Source of the DNA: Oscillospiraceae bacterium
Lineage (GTDB): Bacteria; Bacillota; Clostridia; UMGS1840; HGM11507
Length of the DNA stretch: 64,000 nt
Direction: 5' to 3'
NCBI GenBank assembly: GCA_015068525.1
Contig: SVKJ01000002.1
Span: 1 to 64,000 of the forward strand
The notes under the pieces: generated by a model
The model's input: only the letters and a program-made list of their open reading frames with translations
Databases searched by the model: none
Told to the model about the DNA's origin: nothing
Translations under genes and position numbers: made by a program
Shown: piece by piece, positions 42,991-52,335 of the stretch
How positions within the stretch are numbered: the first letter of the stretch is position 1
How the letters are laid out: the number at the start of each line of letters is the position of its first letter

Positions 42991-43727
42991 TATTGGTAAT
43001 TTCTTAAAGTACTTTCTTTGATTTTAGTTATTTTTGAAATAAGAGTTGTGGTAAAGGTTTTACGCAATTCAGCGATTATTCCTCTTTTTTGATAGGATGG
43101 CAATTCCGCAATTGCTTCAGGTTCCATTTTATAATTAGTTACAATGTGTTTTCTTAATTCCATAAGATCCTGATGTTTTTTATCAAAGGGGTCATAGTCA
43201 TCAGATGCATCATAGTGAATATTTTTAAATTGTGTTAAATCGATTATATTAAGAAGATAATCCTTATCTGCAAGTCCGTCATAATTTGTAATATATTCAT
43301 TATAACTGTTCCAATTGTAATCCTCTATTTTTTCAACGACAAACGCTTTTACCGGATTACGATGAACATATCTTACTGAAGCAAAAAAGTAATCGTTCGA
43401 CATTATCGGAATGCTTTTATACCTGCTTTCGTACAGATGTCCACGTCTATCATATTTATTATTATAATACAAAGCATATTTTGTGAGAAGATTTTTCATA
43501 ATAAGTGAAATATCCCCCATATTGTTTTCTTTTAAAACTAAATGAACATGATTAGTCATAAAACAATACGCATATATTTCAAATGAAAACTTCTTTTTGA
43601 GTTCTTTTATGTAATCCGACATAACTTTAAAGTCAAAATCTTCTTCAAAAATATTTTGTTTATTGACTCCCCTGAACATAATGTGATATATGCCAAGTTC
43701 ACTGTACTCTCTGCTTCCTCTGCTCAT
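42990..43727 (-). CDS. REP-associated tyrosine transposase (RAYT, Y1_Tnp / HUH family)
   Basis: The 245-residue HUH transposase relative has the HUH metal motif YCFMTNHVHLVL and RGHLYESRYKSIPI with candidate catalytic tyrosines. The common RAYT segment RYVHRNPVKA is also present, with a C-terminal helical tail. RAYTs resemble the IS200/IS605 TnpA and cut REP hairpins as single-stranded DNA. The ATG at 43727 is chosen because AAAGGTGG lies 8 bases upstream. The frame extending to 43778 lacks this. REPINs border the gene on both sides (42919-42990 and 43785-43857), as expected for its substrate. There is no IS200-type gene boundary, so it acts in trans on REPs. Confidence 0.88.
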   Translation of the reverse strand: MSRGSREYSELGIYHIMFRGVNKQNIFEEDFDFKVMSDYIKELKKKFSFEIYAYCFMTNHVHLVLKENNMGDISLIMKNLLTKYALYYNNKYDRRGHLYESRYKSIPIMSNDYFFASVRYVHRNPVKAFVVEKIEDYNWNSYNEYITNYDGLADKDYLLNIIDLTQFKNIHYDASDDYDPFDKKHQDLMELRKHIVTNYKMEPEAIAELPSYQKRGIIAELRKTFTTTLISKITKIKESTLRNYQ

Positions 43728-43784
43728 AATGCAACCACCTTTCAAATAAAGAATATCACATTTTACAAAATATGTCAAGCCGAA

Positions 43785-43857
43785 ATGGACGCAAAAGGGA
43801 CAGACCCTATTGCGTCCATTTTTCGGACGTTTTGGGGTCTGTCCCTTTTGCGTCCAT
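43785..43857. repeat. REPIN palindrome, copy 6, upstream of RAYT
   Basis: Double-unit form in the reverse inner orientation to copies 2, 4 and 5 (CCCTATTGCGTCC first, CGGACGTTTTGGGG second). Confidence 0.88.
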
Positions 43858-43870
43858 TTTGTTTGGATAT

Positions 43871-43899
43871 TAAAAAAGCATCCCTTTTGGGATGCTCTT
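43871..43899 (-). terminator. terminator of tuf
   Basis: AGCATCCC/GGGATGCT stem with a T-run on the minus strand, 20 bp after the tuf stop. Confidence 0.85.
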
Positions 43900-43918
43900 T
43901 TATTTTTCTATGTTTTAA

Positions 43919-45121
43919 TTATTCAACGATAGAGATAACAGCACCTGAACCAACAGTTCTTCCGCCTTCACGAATAGCGAATCTTAATCCTTCTTCGATA
44001 GCGATTGGTGTGATAAGTTCAACGTTCATAACAACGTTATCACCAGGCATACACATTTCTGTGCCTTCTGGTAATGTGATTAGACCTGTAACGTCAGTTG
44101 TTCTGAAATAGAACTGAGGTCTGTAGTTGTTGAAGAATGGAGTATGTCTACCACCTTCGTCTTTACTTAGAACGTAAACCTGAGCCTGGAATTTTTTGTG
44201 AGGTGTGATTGTTCCTGGTTTAGCAAGAACCTGACCTCTTTCGATTTCGTTTCTCTGAACACCTCTTAAAAGAACACCGATGTTGTCCCCAGCTTCAGCA
44301 TAGTCAAGAAGTTTTCTGAACATTTCGATACCTGTTACAACAACTTTTCTTGATTCGTCTGTTAAACCAACGATTTCAACTTCTTCAGAAACTTTTAACT
44401 GACCTCTTTCAACTCTACCTGTAGCAACAGTACCACGACCTGTGATAGAGAATACGTCTTCGACAGGCATTAAGAATGGTAAGTCAGCTTTTCTGTCAGG
44501 AGTTGGGATATAAGAGTCAACCTGAGCCATAAGTTCAAGAATACAAGCGTATTCAGGAGCGTTAGGATCAGTAGATGTTGATTCAAGAACTTTTAGACCT
44601 GAACCTTTAACGATTGGAGTATCATCTCCAGGGAATTCATATTCGTTAAGAAGTTCTCTGATTTCCATTTCAACTAATTCTAATAATTCTTCGTCATCAA
44701 CCTGGTCAGCTTTGTTCATAAATACTACGATATAAGGAACGCCAACCTGACGAGATAGAAGAATGTGTTCTTTTGTCTGAGGCATTGGGCCGTCAGCAGC
44801 AGAAACAACAAGGATAGCACCGTCCATCTGAGCAGCACCAGTGATCATGTTTTTAACGTAGTCGGCGTGTCCTGGGCAGTCAACGTGTGCATAGTGACGA
44901 TTTTCTGTTTCATATTCAACGTGAGCAGTAGAGATAGTGATACCTCTTTCTCTTTCTTCCGGAGCCTTATCGATGTTATCGTAAGCAGAGAATTCTGCCT
45001 GGCCCTTTAAACTTAAAACTTTTGTAATAGCCGCTGTTAAAGTTGTTTTACCATGGTCAACGTGACCGATAGTACCAATGTTAACGTGAGGCTTGGTTCT
45101 TTCAAACTTAGCTTTTGCCAT
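43919..45121 (-). CDS. tuf: elongation factor Tu
   Basis: This 400-residue GTPase brings aminoacyl-tRNA to the ribosome. The G motifs are GHVDHGKTT, DCPGH and NKAD, and domains 2 and 3 are complete (RGQVLAKPGTITPHKKF). The length is normal. It is the last gene of the str region, but a strong promoter directly upstream makes it independent of rpsL-rpsG-fusA. The terminator is directly downstream. Confidence 0.97.
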   Translation of the reverse strand: MAKAKFERTKPHVNIGTIGHVDHGKTTLTAAITKVLSLKGQAEFSAYDNIDKAPEERERGITISTAHVEYETENRHYAHVDCPGHADYVKNMITGAAQMDGAILVVSAADGPMPQTKEHILLSRQVGVPYIVVFMNKADQVDDEELLELVEMEIRELLNEYEFPGDDTPIVKGSGLKVLESTSTDPNAPEYACILELMAQVDSYIPTPDRKADLPFLMPVEDVFSITGRGTVATGRVERGQLKVSEEVEIVGLTDESRKVVVTGIEMFRKLLDYAEAGDNIGVLLRGVQRNEIERGQVLAKPGTITPHKKFQAQVYVLSKDEGGRHTPFFNNYRPQFYFRTTDVTGLITLPEGTEMCMPGDNVVMNVELITPIAIEEGLRFAIREGGRTVGSGAVISIVE

Positions 45122-45177
45122 TTTAATTTCCTCCCTTATTATCAGACATTTCGGATGCCTGATGAATTTATAATTTC

Positions 45178-45206
45178 ATTATAATAAATTTTTGATAAAA
45201 AAGCAA
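45178..45206 (-). promoter_or_regulatory. tuf promoter
   Basis: On the minus strand TTGCTT (45201-45206), a 17-bp spacer and TATAAT (45178-45183). A leader hairpin ATCAGGCAT/ATGTCTGAT (about 45140-45163) precedes the GGGAGG ribosome binding site. Confidence 0.7.
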
Positions 45207-45211
45207 GACTT

Positions 45212-47302
45212 TTATTCTTCTTTCTTAGTTCTTTGAGCAATAATTTTTTCTCCTACGGATTTAGGCACTTCTTCGTAGTGACTTGGTTCCATAGAATAGT
45301 TACCTCTGCCCTGTGTTCTGGAACGAAGGTCGGTTGCGTAACCGAACATTTCTGAAAGCGGAACAAATGCGTTGATTTGCTGTGCACCCTGACGTGCTTC
45401 CATACCTTCCAGACGACCTCTTCTTGAGTTAATATCGCCGATAACATCGCCCATATATTCTTCAGGAACGATAACAACAACTTTCATTATTGGTTCAAGT
45501 AAAACAGGGTCTGCTTTTCTAGAACCTTCTTTGAATGCCATTGAACCGGCAATCTTAAACGCCATTTCAGATGAGTCAACTTCGTGGTAAGATCCATCAT
45601 AAAGTACAACCTTAACGTCAACTACATTATAACCTGCAAGGACACCGCTTTCCATAGCGCCCTGAACACCTGCGTCAACAGCAGGAATGTATTCTTTCGG
45701 AATAGCACCGCCGACAATTTTGTTTTCAAAACTGTAGCCTGTACCAGGTTCTTGCGGAATAAGTTCAAGATGAACGTGACCGTACTGACCTTTACCACCG
45801 GACTGTCTTGCATATTTGTGTTCAATTTTAACAGGTTTTCTGATAGTTTCTTTGTAAGAAACCTGAGGTTTACCAACATTTGCTTCAACTTTGAATTCTC
45901 TTAAAAGTCTGTCAACGATAATTTCAAGATGAAGTTCACCCATACCTGCGATGATGGTTTGACCTGTTTCATCGTCAGTATAAGTTTTAAATGTTGGGTC
46001 TTCTTCAGCAAGTTTGGAAAGGGCAATACCCATTTTTTCCTGACCTGCTTTAGTTTTAGGCTCAATAGCAACTCTGATAACAGGATCAGGGAATTCCATT
46101 GATTCTAATATAATAGGATGTGCTTCATCACAAAGAGTATCCCCGGTAGTTGTGTTTTTAAAACCAACACCAGCAGCGATATCGCCTGAGTAAACCATTT
46201 CGATATCTTCTCTGTGGTTAGCATGCATCTGAAGAATTCTACCAATTCTTTCTTTATTGTTCTTAGTAGAGTTTAAGATACCGGAACCTGATTTTAAAGT
46301 TCCTGAATAAACTCTGAAGAAACAAAGTCTTCCAACATAAGGGTCGGTCATAATCTTGAATGCTAACGCTGAGAAAGGAGCGTTATCATCAGCAGGTCTG
46401 TCCTGTTCTTCTTCTGTACCCGGAACAACACCCTTAATAGCAGGGATATCAACCGGTGCAGGCATAAAGTCAACAACTGCGTCAAGAAGTTTCTGAACAC
46501 CCTTGTTTCTGTAAGAAGTACCACATAAAACAGGAACGATTTTGTTATCGATTGTACCCTGTCTTAATGCTTTTTTGATTTCTGCAGTTGTGATTTCTTC
46601 ACCTTCTAAATATTTCATCATAAGGTCTTCATCAAGTTCAGCAACTGCTTCTAAAAGTTCATTTCTGTATTCTTCTGCTTTTTCCTTCATATCCGCCGGA
46701 ATTTCTTCCACACGCATATCGTTACCCATTTCATCATAATACACATCGGCATTCATTTCAACTAAGTCAACGATACCTTTGAATGTATCTTCAGAACCTA
46801 TTGGTAACTGAATCGGAACAGCATTACAAGATAATCTGTCCTTCATCATGGATACAACATTATAAAAGTCTGCACCCATAATGTCCATTTTATTAACGTA
46901 AGCCATACGAGGAACACCGTATTTATCAGCTTGACGCCAAACGGTTTCTGACTGAGGTTCAACTCCGCCTTTAGCGCAGAATACAGTAACAGAACCGTCA
47001 AGAACTCTAAGAGAACGTTCAACTTCAACAGTGAAGTCAACGTGCCCAGGAGTATCTATGATATTGATTCTATGGCCTTTCCATTGAGCAGTAGTAGCAG
47101 CAGAAGTAATTGTAATACCTCTTTCCTGTTCCTGTTCCATCCAGTCCATAGTAGCGCCACCCTCGTGGGTTTCACCAACTTTATGAACTCTACCTGTGTA
47201 ATACAAAATTCTTTCGGTAGTGGTTGTTTTACCAGCATCAATGTGCGCCATAATACCAATGTTTCTTGTTTTTTCTAAACTAAATTCTCTTGGCACAAAC
47301 AT
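45212..47302 (-). CDS. fusA: elongation factor G
   Basis: This 696-residue translocase shows G1 AHIDAGKTTTTE, G2 RGITITSA, G3 DTPGHVDF and G4 NKMD. The domain IV loop region (KYARQSGGKGQYGHV) and domain V are complete. The start MFVPREFSLEKTRN lies 18 bp after rpsG, within the rpsL-rpsG-fusA operon. The length and order are those of a standard str operon. Confidence 0.97.
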   Translation of the reverse strand: MFVPREFSLEKTRNIGIMAHIDAGKTTTTERILYYTGRVHKVGETHEGGATMDWMEQEQERGITITSAATTAQWKGHRINIIDTPGHVDFTVEVERSLRVLDGSVTVFCAKGGVEPQSETVWRQADKYGVPRMAYVNKMDIMGADFYNVVSMMKDRLSCNAVPIQLPIGSEDTFKGIVDLVEMNADVYYDEMGNDMRVEEIPADMKEKAEEYRNELLEAVAELDEDLMMKYLEGEEITTAEIKKALRQGTIDNKIVPVLCGTSYRNKGVQKLLDAVVDFMPAPVDIPAIKGVVPGTEEEQDRPADDNAPFSALAFKIMTDPYVGRLCFFRVYSGTLKSGSGILNSTKNNKERIGRILQMHANHREDIEMVYSGDIAAGVGFKNTTTGDTLCDEAHPIILESMEFPDPVIRVAIEPKTKAGQEKMGIALSKLAEEDPTFKTYTDDETGQTIIAGMGELHLEIIVDRLLREFKVEANVGKPQVSYKETIRKPVKIEHKYARQSGGKGQYGHVHLELIPQEPGTGYSFENKIVGGAIPKEYIPAVDAGVQGAMESGVLAGYNVVDVKVVLYDGSYHEVDSSEMAFKIAGSMAFKEGSRKADPVLLEPIMKVVVIVPEEYMGDVIGDINSRRGRLEGMEARQGAQQINAFVPLSEMFGYATDLRSRTQGRGNYSMEPSHYEEVPKSVGEKIIAQRTKKEE

Positions 47303-47320
47303 TTCCTCCTAGTTAAAAAA

Positions 47321-47791
47321 TTACCATCTGTAATGAGCAAAAGCTTTATTTGCTTCAGCCATTTTATGAGTATCTTCACGTTTCTTAACTGCGCCGCCTG
47401 TTGCATTTGCAGCATCAAGGATTTCACCAGCCAGTCTTTCACGCATAGTTCTTTCATTTCTTGCTCTTGAATATGTTGTTAACCAACGAAGTCCAAGAGT
47501 TTGTTTTCTTTCAGGTCTAACTTCCATTGGTACTTGATAAGTAGCACCGCCGACTCTTCTTGCTTTTACTTCAAGAAGTGGCATAATGTTGTTCATAGCC
47601 TCGTTGAAAACTTCTAAAGGTTCTTTTCCTGATTTTTCTTTTACAATGTCGAATGCATCATAAACGATCTTCTGAGCAACACCCTTCTTACCGTCTAACA
47701 TTATGTTGTTAATAAGTTTTGTAACAACTACATCATTGTAAAGTGGATCAGGCAGAACTTCTCTTTTTGGAATATTACCTTTTCTTGGCAC
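47321..47791 (-). CDS. rpsG: 30S ribosomal protein S7
   Basis: The 156-residue protein binds the 16S 3' major domain and starts assembly of the head. PRKGNIPKREVLPDPLY, RVGGATYQVPMEVRPER and EMRERLAGEILDA-type C-terminal segments are present. It lies between rpsL (182-bp gap, which may hold the S7-responsive regulatory region) and fusA. Confidence 0.96.
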   Translation of the reverse strand: MPRKGNIPKREVLPDPLYNDVVVTKLINNIMLDGKKGVAQKIVYDAFDIVKEKSGKEPLEVFNEAMNNIMPLLEVKARRVGGATYQVPMEVRPERKQTLGLRWLTTYSRARNERTMRERLAGEILDAANATGGAVKKREDTHKMAEANKAFAHYRW

Positions 47792-47973
47792 TTTACTTCC
47801 CCCTTTCGCAATAAATGGTTATCGCAGGTACTCAATGACTAATTCACTGTTAGCACTTTTTAACACGCTTATCAAATACACAAATTAAAAATAAATATAT
47901 ACAATAAACTAAAAAGTACTAAGACACCTATAACCTTTTAAATTTCTTTTTTAATTAGTTTTATGCTGCTTGA

Positions 47974-48393
47974 TTATTTTGCAGCTTTTGGTCTTTTTGC
48001 ACCGTATTTAGATCTCGCTTGGTTTCTGTTAGCAACACCGGCGGTATCAAGTGTACCTCTGATGATGTGGTAACGTACCCCAGGAAGATCCTTAACTCTA
48101 CCACCTCTTATAAGAACAACACTGTGTTCCTGTAAGTTGTGACCAATACCAGGAATGTATGAAGAAACTTCAATCCCGTTTGTAAGTCTTACTCTGGCAA
48201 TTTTTCTAAGCGCTGAGTTAGGCTTTTTAGGTGTTGTAGTTTTAACTGATGTACAAACACCTCTCTTTTGTGGAGAACTCTGGTCAGTAGGTAGTTTTTT
48301 AAGGGTATTAAGACCTTTTTGAAGAGCAGGCGCAGTTGACTTTTTAACAAGTGACTTTCTGCCTTTTCTTACCAACTGATTAAATGTAGGCAT
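47974..48393 (-). CDS. rpsL: 30S ribosomal protein S12
   Basis: This 139-residue protein of the decoding centre has PNSALRK, with the conserved Lys of the streptomycin site, followed by the GIGHNLQEHSVVLIRGGRVKDLPGVRYH segment. It is the first gene of the str operon and has an AGGAGGTG ribosome binding site. Its promoter is predicted beyond the repeat composite at 48712-48740. Confidence 0.96.
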   Translation of the reverse strand: MPTFNQLVRKGRKSLVKKSTAPALQKGLNTLKKLPTDQSSPQKRGVCTSVKTTTPKKPNSALRKIARVRLTNGIEVSSYIPGIGHNLQEHSVVLIRGGRVKDLPGVRYHIIRGTLDTAGVANRNQARSKYGAKRPKAAK

Positions 48394-48461
48394 CTTTTAA
48401 TTTCACCTCCTATGTTTATTATATATATTTAAAATCCTGTGGATTTTAAAGCAAATTAATA

Positions 48462-48680
48462 ATGAGGAATTAGGAATTAGGAATGAAGGAAGACAAAATC
48501 ATGCTATGCAGCGATTTTGTCGTTTCTAATTTCATTTTCATTTAATCCCATAAACTTTTTTATATTTCTTATATAATCAGGAATTATTTAAAATCGCAGA
48601 TTTCCCTTTAATTCCATAAATCGCAAAGCGATTTATACCGCAATTATTCACTATTCATTATTCATTATTCATTGGCAAGA
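48462..48680. repeat. composite repeat in the str leader, homologous to 9032-9268
   Basis: The modules in order are GAATTAGGAATTAGGAATG, AT-bulge hairpin copy 8 (48492-48521, minus orientation, arms GACAAAATC), an AAATCGCAGATTTCCC segment (AAATCGAAGATTTCCC at 9189), the hairpin ATAAATCGC-AAA-GCGATTTAT (48616-48636) and ATTATTCATTATTCATT. It replaces the small L7Ae-type gene often found between rpoC and rpsL. Confidence 0.75.
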
Positions 48681-48704
48681 TTCTGCTTGTGCAGAATCTT
48701 ACCA
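48672..48704 (-). terminator. strong hairpin at the 5' end of the str transcript / 3' of rpoC
   Basis: GTAAGATTCTGC/GCAGAATCTTGC stem. It lies just after the predicted str promoter, so it would be the first structure of the rpsL transcript. It could also end rpoC readthrough, but a T-run is not clear. Confidence 0.45.
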
Positions 48705-48711
48705 ATTTAAT

Positions 48712-48740
48712 ATTTTATCTTATTTTTTAAGAAAAGTCAA
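48712..48740 (-). promoter_or_regulatory. predicted promoter of rpsL-rpsG-fusA
   Basis: On the minus strand TTGACT (48735-48740), a 17-bp spacer and TAAAAT (48712-48717), just after rpoC. The leader to rpsL would be about 310 nt and include the repeat composite. Confidence 0.65.
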
Positions 48741-48761
48741 CAAATTTTTAAATCTTTGATT

Positions 48762-51700
48762 TTAATTTGCTATTTCTTCCTGTTCGCTGTTATCTTCGGA
48801 TTTTATATTATAACCAAAATCTTTATAGATATTCATACCTGTACCTGCAGGGATAAGTTTACCGATAATAACATTTTCTTTTAAGCCGATAAGCGGATCG
48901 GATTTACCTTTGATTGCGGCTTCGGTAAGAACTCTTGTTGTTTCCTGGAATGATGCTGCAGAAAGGAATGAATCGGTAGCAAGAGATGCTTTTGTTATAC
49001 CTAAAAGTACAACGTTGCCTTTTGCAGGAACTTTTCCTTCTTTTATAAGTTCTTCGTTAACATTTGCATATTCCAAAGTATCAACAAGGCTTCCTGTTAA
49101 GAATGATGAATCGCCGTTATCTTCAATTTTAACTTTTCTCATCATCTGCCTTACAATAACTTCAACGTGCTTATCGTTAATATCAACACCCTGGTTTCTG
49201 TAAACCATCTGAACTTCTTTTAAAAGATATTTCCAAACGGCTTCAGGACCCTGAACTCTTAATATATCGTGTGGATAGATTGAACCGCCGGTAATAGGAT
49301 CGCCTTTTTTAATCACATCGCCGTCCTGTACCTTTGTTTCATATCCGTAAGCAATCTGGTAGGTTTCAGCCTGACCGTCTTCCCCTGTAACAGTAATTTC
49401 TCTTTTCTTTTTAGATTCAGAATAAGAAACTTTACCGTCAAGGTCAGAGATTATGGCAAATTTCTTTGGTCTTCTTGCTTCGAACAGTTCTTCAATTCTT
49501 GGAAGACCCTGTGTGATATCGTCTCCCGCAACACCACCTGAGTGGAAGGTTCTCATTGTAAGCTGAGTACCCGGTTCACCGATGGACTGAGCAGCAATAA
49601 TACCAACAGATTCGCCTATATTTACTTTTTCGTTGGTTGCAAGGTTTTTACCGTAACACTTAGCACATACGCCGTGTCTTAAGTGACAACCTAACACTGA
49701 ACGGATTTTAACTTCTTTGATACCTGCTTCAACAATTTTCTTAGCAATTGCTTCACTAATCATTGTATCTTTATCAACTAAAAGGTTGCCCTTTTCGTCA
49801 TATAAATCTTCAAGTACAAATCTTCCTCTTAATCTTTCTTCCAAAGATTCTAAAACTCTGTTACCGTCCATAATATCGGAAATAACAATACCTTCGTCAG
49901 TTCCGCAGTCGTCTGCACGGATAATTATATCCTGAGATACGTCAACAAGTCTTCTTGTTAAGTAACCCGAGTCGGCAGTTCTTAGCGCAGTATCGGCAAG
50001 ACCTTTTCTCGCACCACGTGTTGAGATAAAGTATTCCAGAATGTTAAGACCTTCACGGAAGTTCGCACGGATAGGAATTTCGATTGCTTTACCTGTTGTG
50101 TTAGCCATAAGACCACGCATACCTGCAAGCTGTCTTATCTGGTTAACACTACCTCTCGCACCTGAGTTTGCCATCATAAATATCGGATTGAATTTATCAA
50201 GACCGCCCATAAGTGCTTTTGTAACTTTATCGGTAGTTTTGGTCCATTCTTCAATAACAAGATTATATCTTTCTTCGTCAGAAATAAGACCACGTCTGAA
50301 TTGTTTTGTGATTTCCAGAACATTGTTTTCTGCTTCGTCAATGAAACCTTTCTTTTCTTTCGGAACAACCATATCCGAAATACTTACTGTTACGGCACCT
50401 CTTGTTGAATATTTAAAGCCTAATGCTTTAATTTCATCAAGAACGCTTACTGTATCTGTTGTACCGTGTTCTCTTATGCAGGCATCAATTATTTTACCAA
50501 GCATTTTCTTATCGGCAGGAACTGTGATTTCTAAGTCAAAGAAAGTTTCAGGGATTTTACCGTCAACGATTTCTCTGTCTTTAAACTTAAGGTCCTGAGG
50601 AATGTTTTCATTAAATATAATCTGACCAACGGTAGCATCTATAAGTTTAGATTCCATCTTGCCGTCAATTTCTTTAAAACTTCTTACTTTGATTGGAGCA
50701 TGAAGTCCGACAACATTGTTATCATAAGCAAGGATTGCTTCTGAGAAATCAGCAAATATTTTACCTGCACCTTTCTCATTTTCGTCAACAACTGTTAAGT
50801 AGTAACTTCCAAGAATCATATCCTGTGTAGGAACTGTAACAGGTTTACCGTCCTGAGGTTTAAGTAAGTTATTTGCAGATAACATTAAAAATCTTGCTTC
50901 AGCCTGTGCTTCTGCTGAAAGAGGAAGATGGACAGCCATCTGGTCACCGTCAAAGTCGGCGTTATACGCTGTACAAACAAGAGGATGAAGTTTTAAGGCT
51001 CTTCCTTCTACAAGTACAGGTTCAAATGCCTGAATACCAAGCCTGTGAAGAGTAGGAGCACGGTTTAGTAAAACAGGATGTTCTTTGATAACTTCTTCCA
51101 AGATATCCCATACTTCGTCTTTTACTCTTTCAACCATTCTCTTGGCACTCTTTATATTGTGAGCCTTGCCTTTTTCAACAAGACATTTCATAACGAAAGG
51201 TTTGAAAAGTTCGAGTGCCATTTCTTTAGGAAGACCACACTGATATAATTTAAGTGTAGGTCCTACAACGATAACTGAACGGCCTGAATAGTCAACACGT
51301 TTACCAAGTAAGTTCTGTCTGAAACGGCCCTGTTTACCTTTTAATAAATCAGATAATGATTTTAAAGGACGGTTACCGGGTCCTACAACAGGCTTACCGC
51401 GTCTGCCGTTATCAATAAGAGCGTCAACTGCTTCCTGAAGCATTCTCTTTTCGTTTCTTACTATAATGTCAGGTGCGTTTAACTCTAAAAGTTTTTTAAG
51501 ACGGTTATTTCTGTTAATAACTCTTCTGTATAAATCATTTAAGTCACTCGCTGCAAATCTGCCGCCGTCAAGTTGTACCATAGGTCTTAAATCGGGCGGA
51601 ATTACAGGGATAACGTCAAGTATCATCCATTCAGGTTTGTTTCCTGATGTTCTGAACGCTTCAACTGCTTCTAAAGTTTTAATAAGTTTAATTTTCTTCT

Positions 51701-52301
51701 GACCTGTTGCGCCCAAGATTTCTTCTTTTAAATCTTCGCTCATTTTATCAAGGTCAATTTTAGCAAGAAGTTCTTTGACAGCTGCTGCACCCATTCCTGC
51801 AGAAAACTTATCGCCGTACTTTTCTCTTGCTTCTCTGTATTCTTTTTCTGTAAGAATTTGTTTATCCATTAAGTTTGTTTTACCTGCATCGGTTACAATA
51901 TACGCTGCAAAGTATAAAACTTTTTCCAAAACTCTTGGTGTAACATCCAAAAGTAGTCCCATTCTGCTTGGTATTCCTTTGAAATACCATATATGAGAAA
52001 CAGGTGTTGCAAGTTCAATATGCCCCATTCTTTCTCTTCTTACTTTTGAACGGGTAACTTCAACTCCGCAACGGTCACATATTACACCTTTGTATCTGAT
52101 TCTTTTGTATTTACCGCAATGACATTCCCAGTCTCTTTGAGGACCAAAAACTTTTTCGCAGAACAAACCGTCTTTTTCAGGTTTCTGAGTTCTGTAATTT
52201 ATGGTTTCGGGTTTTTTAACTTCTCCGTAAGACCATTCTCTGATTTTTTCAGGGGACGCCAAGCCGATTTTTATTTTTTCAAAACTGTTAAATTCAACCA
52301 T
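48762..52301 (-). CDS. rpoC: RNA polymerase beta' subunit
   Basis: The 1179-residue catalytic subunit has an N-terminal zinc ribbon (CHCGKYKRIRYKGVICDRCG), the Mg-binding YNADFDGDQM, the rudder/bridge-helix regions and the second zinc site (CHLRHGVCAKCYG), all intact. The length is normal for Firmicutes. The start is preceded by TTGGAGGGAG, 34 bp after rpoB, so rpoB-rpoC is one operon. Confidence 0.97.
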   Translation of the reverse strand: MVEFNSFEKIKIGLASPEKIREWSYGEVKKPETINYRTQKPEKDGLFCEKVFGPQRDWECHCGKYKRIRYKGVICDRCGVEVTRSKVRRERMGHIELATPVSHIWYFKGIPSRMGLLLDVTPRVLEKVLYFAAYIVTDAGKTNLMDKQILTEKEYREAREKYGDKFSAGMGAAAVKELLAKIDLDKMSEDLKEEILGATGQKKIKLIKTLEAVEAFRTSGNKPEWMILDVIPVIPPDLRPMVQLDGGRFAASDLNDLYRRVINRNNRLKKLLELNAPDIIVRNEKRMLQEAVDALIDNGRRGKPVVGPGNRPLKSLSDLLKGKQGRFRQNLLGKRVDYSGRSVIVVGPTLKLYQCGLPKEMALELFKPFVMKCLVEKGKAHNIKSAKRMVERVKDEVWDILEEVIKEHPVLLNRAPTLHRLGIQAFEPVLVEGRALKLHPLVCTAYNADFDGDQMAVHLPLSAEAQAEARFLMLSANNLLKPQDGKPVTVPTQDMILGSYYLTVVDENEKGAGKIFADFSEAILAYDNNVVGLHAPIKVRSFKEIDGKMESKLIDATVGQIIFNENIPQDLKFKDREIVDGKIPETFFDLEITVPADKKMLGKIIDACIREHGTTDTVSVLDEIKALGFKYSTRGAVTVSISDMVVPKEKKGFIDEAENNVLEITKQFRRGLISDEERYNLVIEEWTKTTDKVTKALMGGLDKFNPIFMMANSGARGSVNQIRQLAGMRGLMANTTGKAIEIPIRANFREGLNILEYFISTRGARKGLADTALRTADSGYLTRRLVDVSQDIIIRADDCGTDEGIVISDIMDGNRVLESLEERLRGRFVLEDLYDEKGNLLVDKDTMISEAIAKKIVEAGIKEVKIRSVLGCHLRHGVCAKCYGKNLATNEKVNIGESVGIIAAQSIGEPGTQLTMRTFHSGGVAGDDITQGLPRIEELFEARRPKKFAIISDLDGKVSYSESKKKREITVTGEDGQAETYQIAYGYETKVQDGDVIKKGDPITGGSIYPHDILRVQGPEAVWKYLLKEVQMVYRNQGVDINDKHVEVIVRQMMRKVKIEDNGDSSFLTGSLVDTLEYANVNEELIKEGKVPAKGNVVLLGITKASLATDSFLSAASFQETTRVLTEAAIKGKSDPLIGLKENVIIGKLIPAGTGMNIYKDFGYNIKSEDNSEQEEIAN

Positions 52302-52335
52302 TTAAATGCTCCCTCCAATTTTAATTGGGATTAAA

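Noticed and set aside
42990..43727. RAYT as part of an IS200/IS605 insertion sequence
   Set aside because: No tnpB and no IS ends were seen. The flanking palindromes are the dispersed REPIN family, so a domesticated RAYT fits better.
47792..47973. Missing small gene (for instance L7Ae) between rpsL and rpsG
   Set aside because: No frame with a ribosome binding site. The gap is AT-rich and may only hold an S7-type regulatory leader, which I could not fold with confidence.
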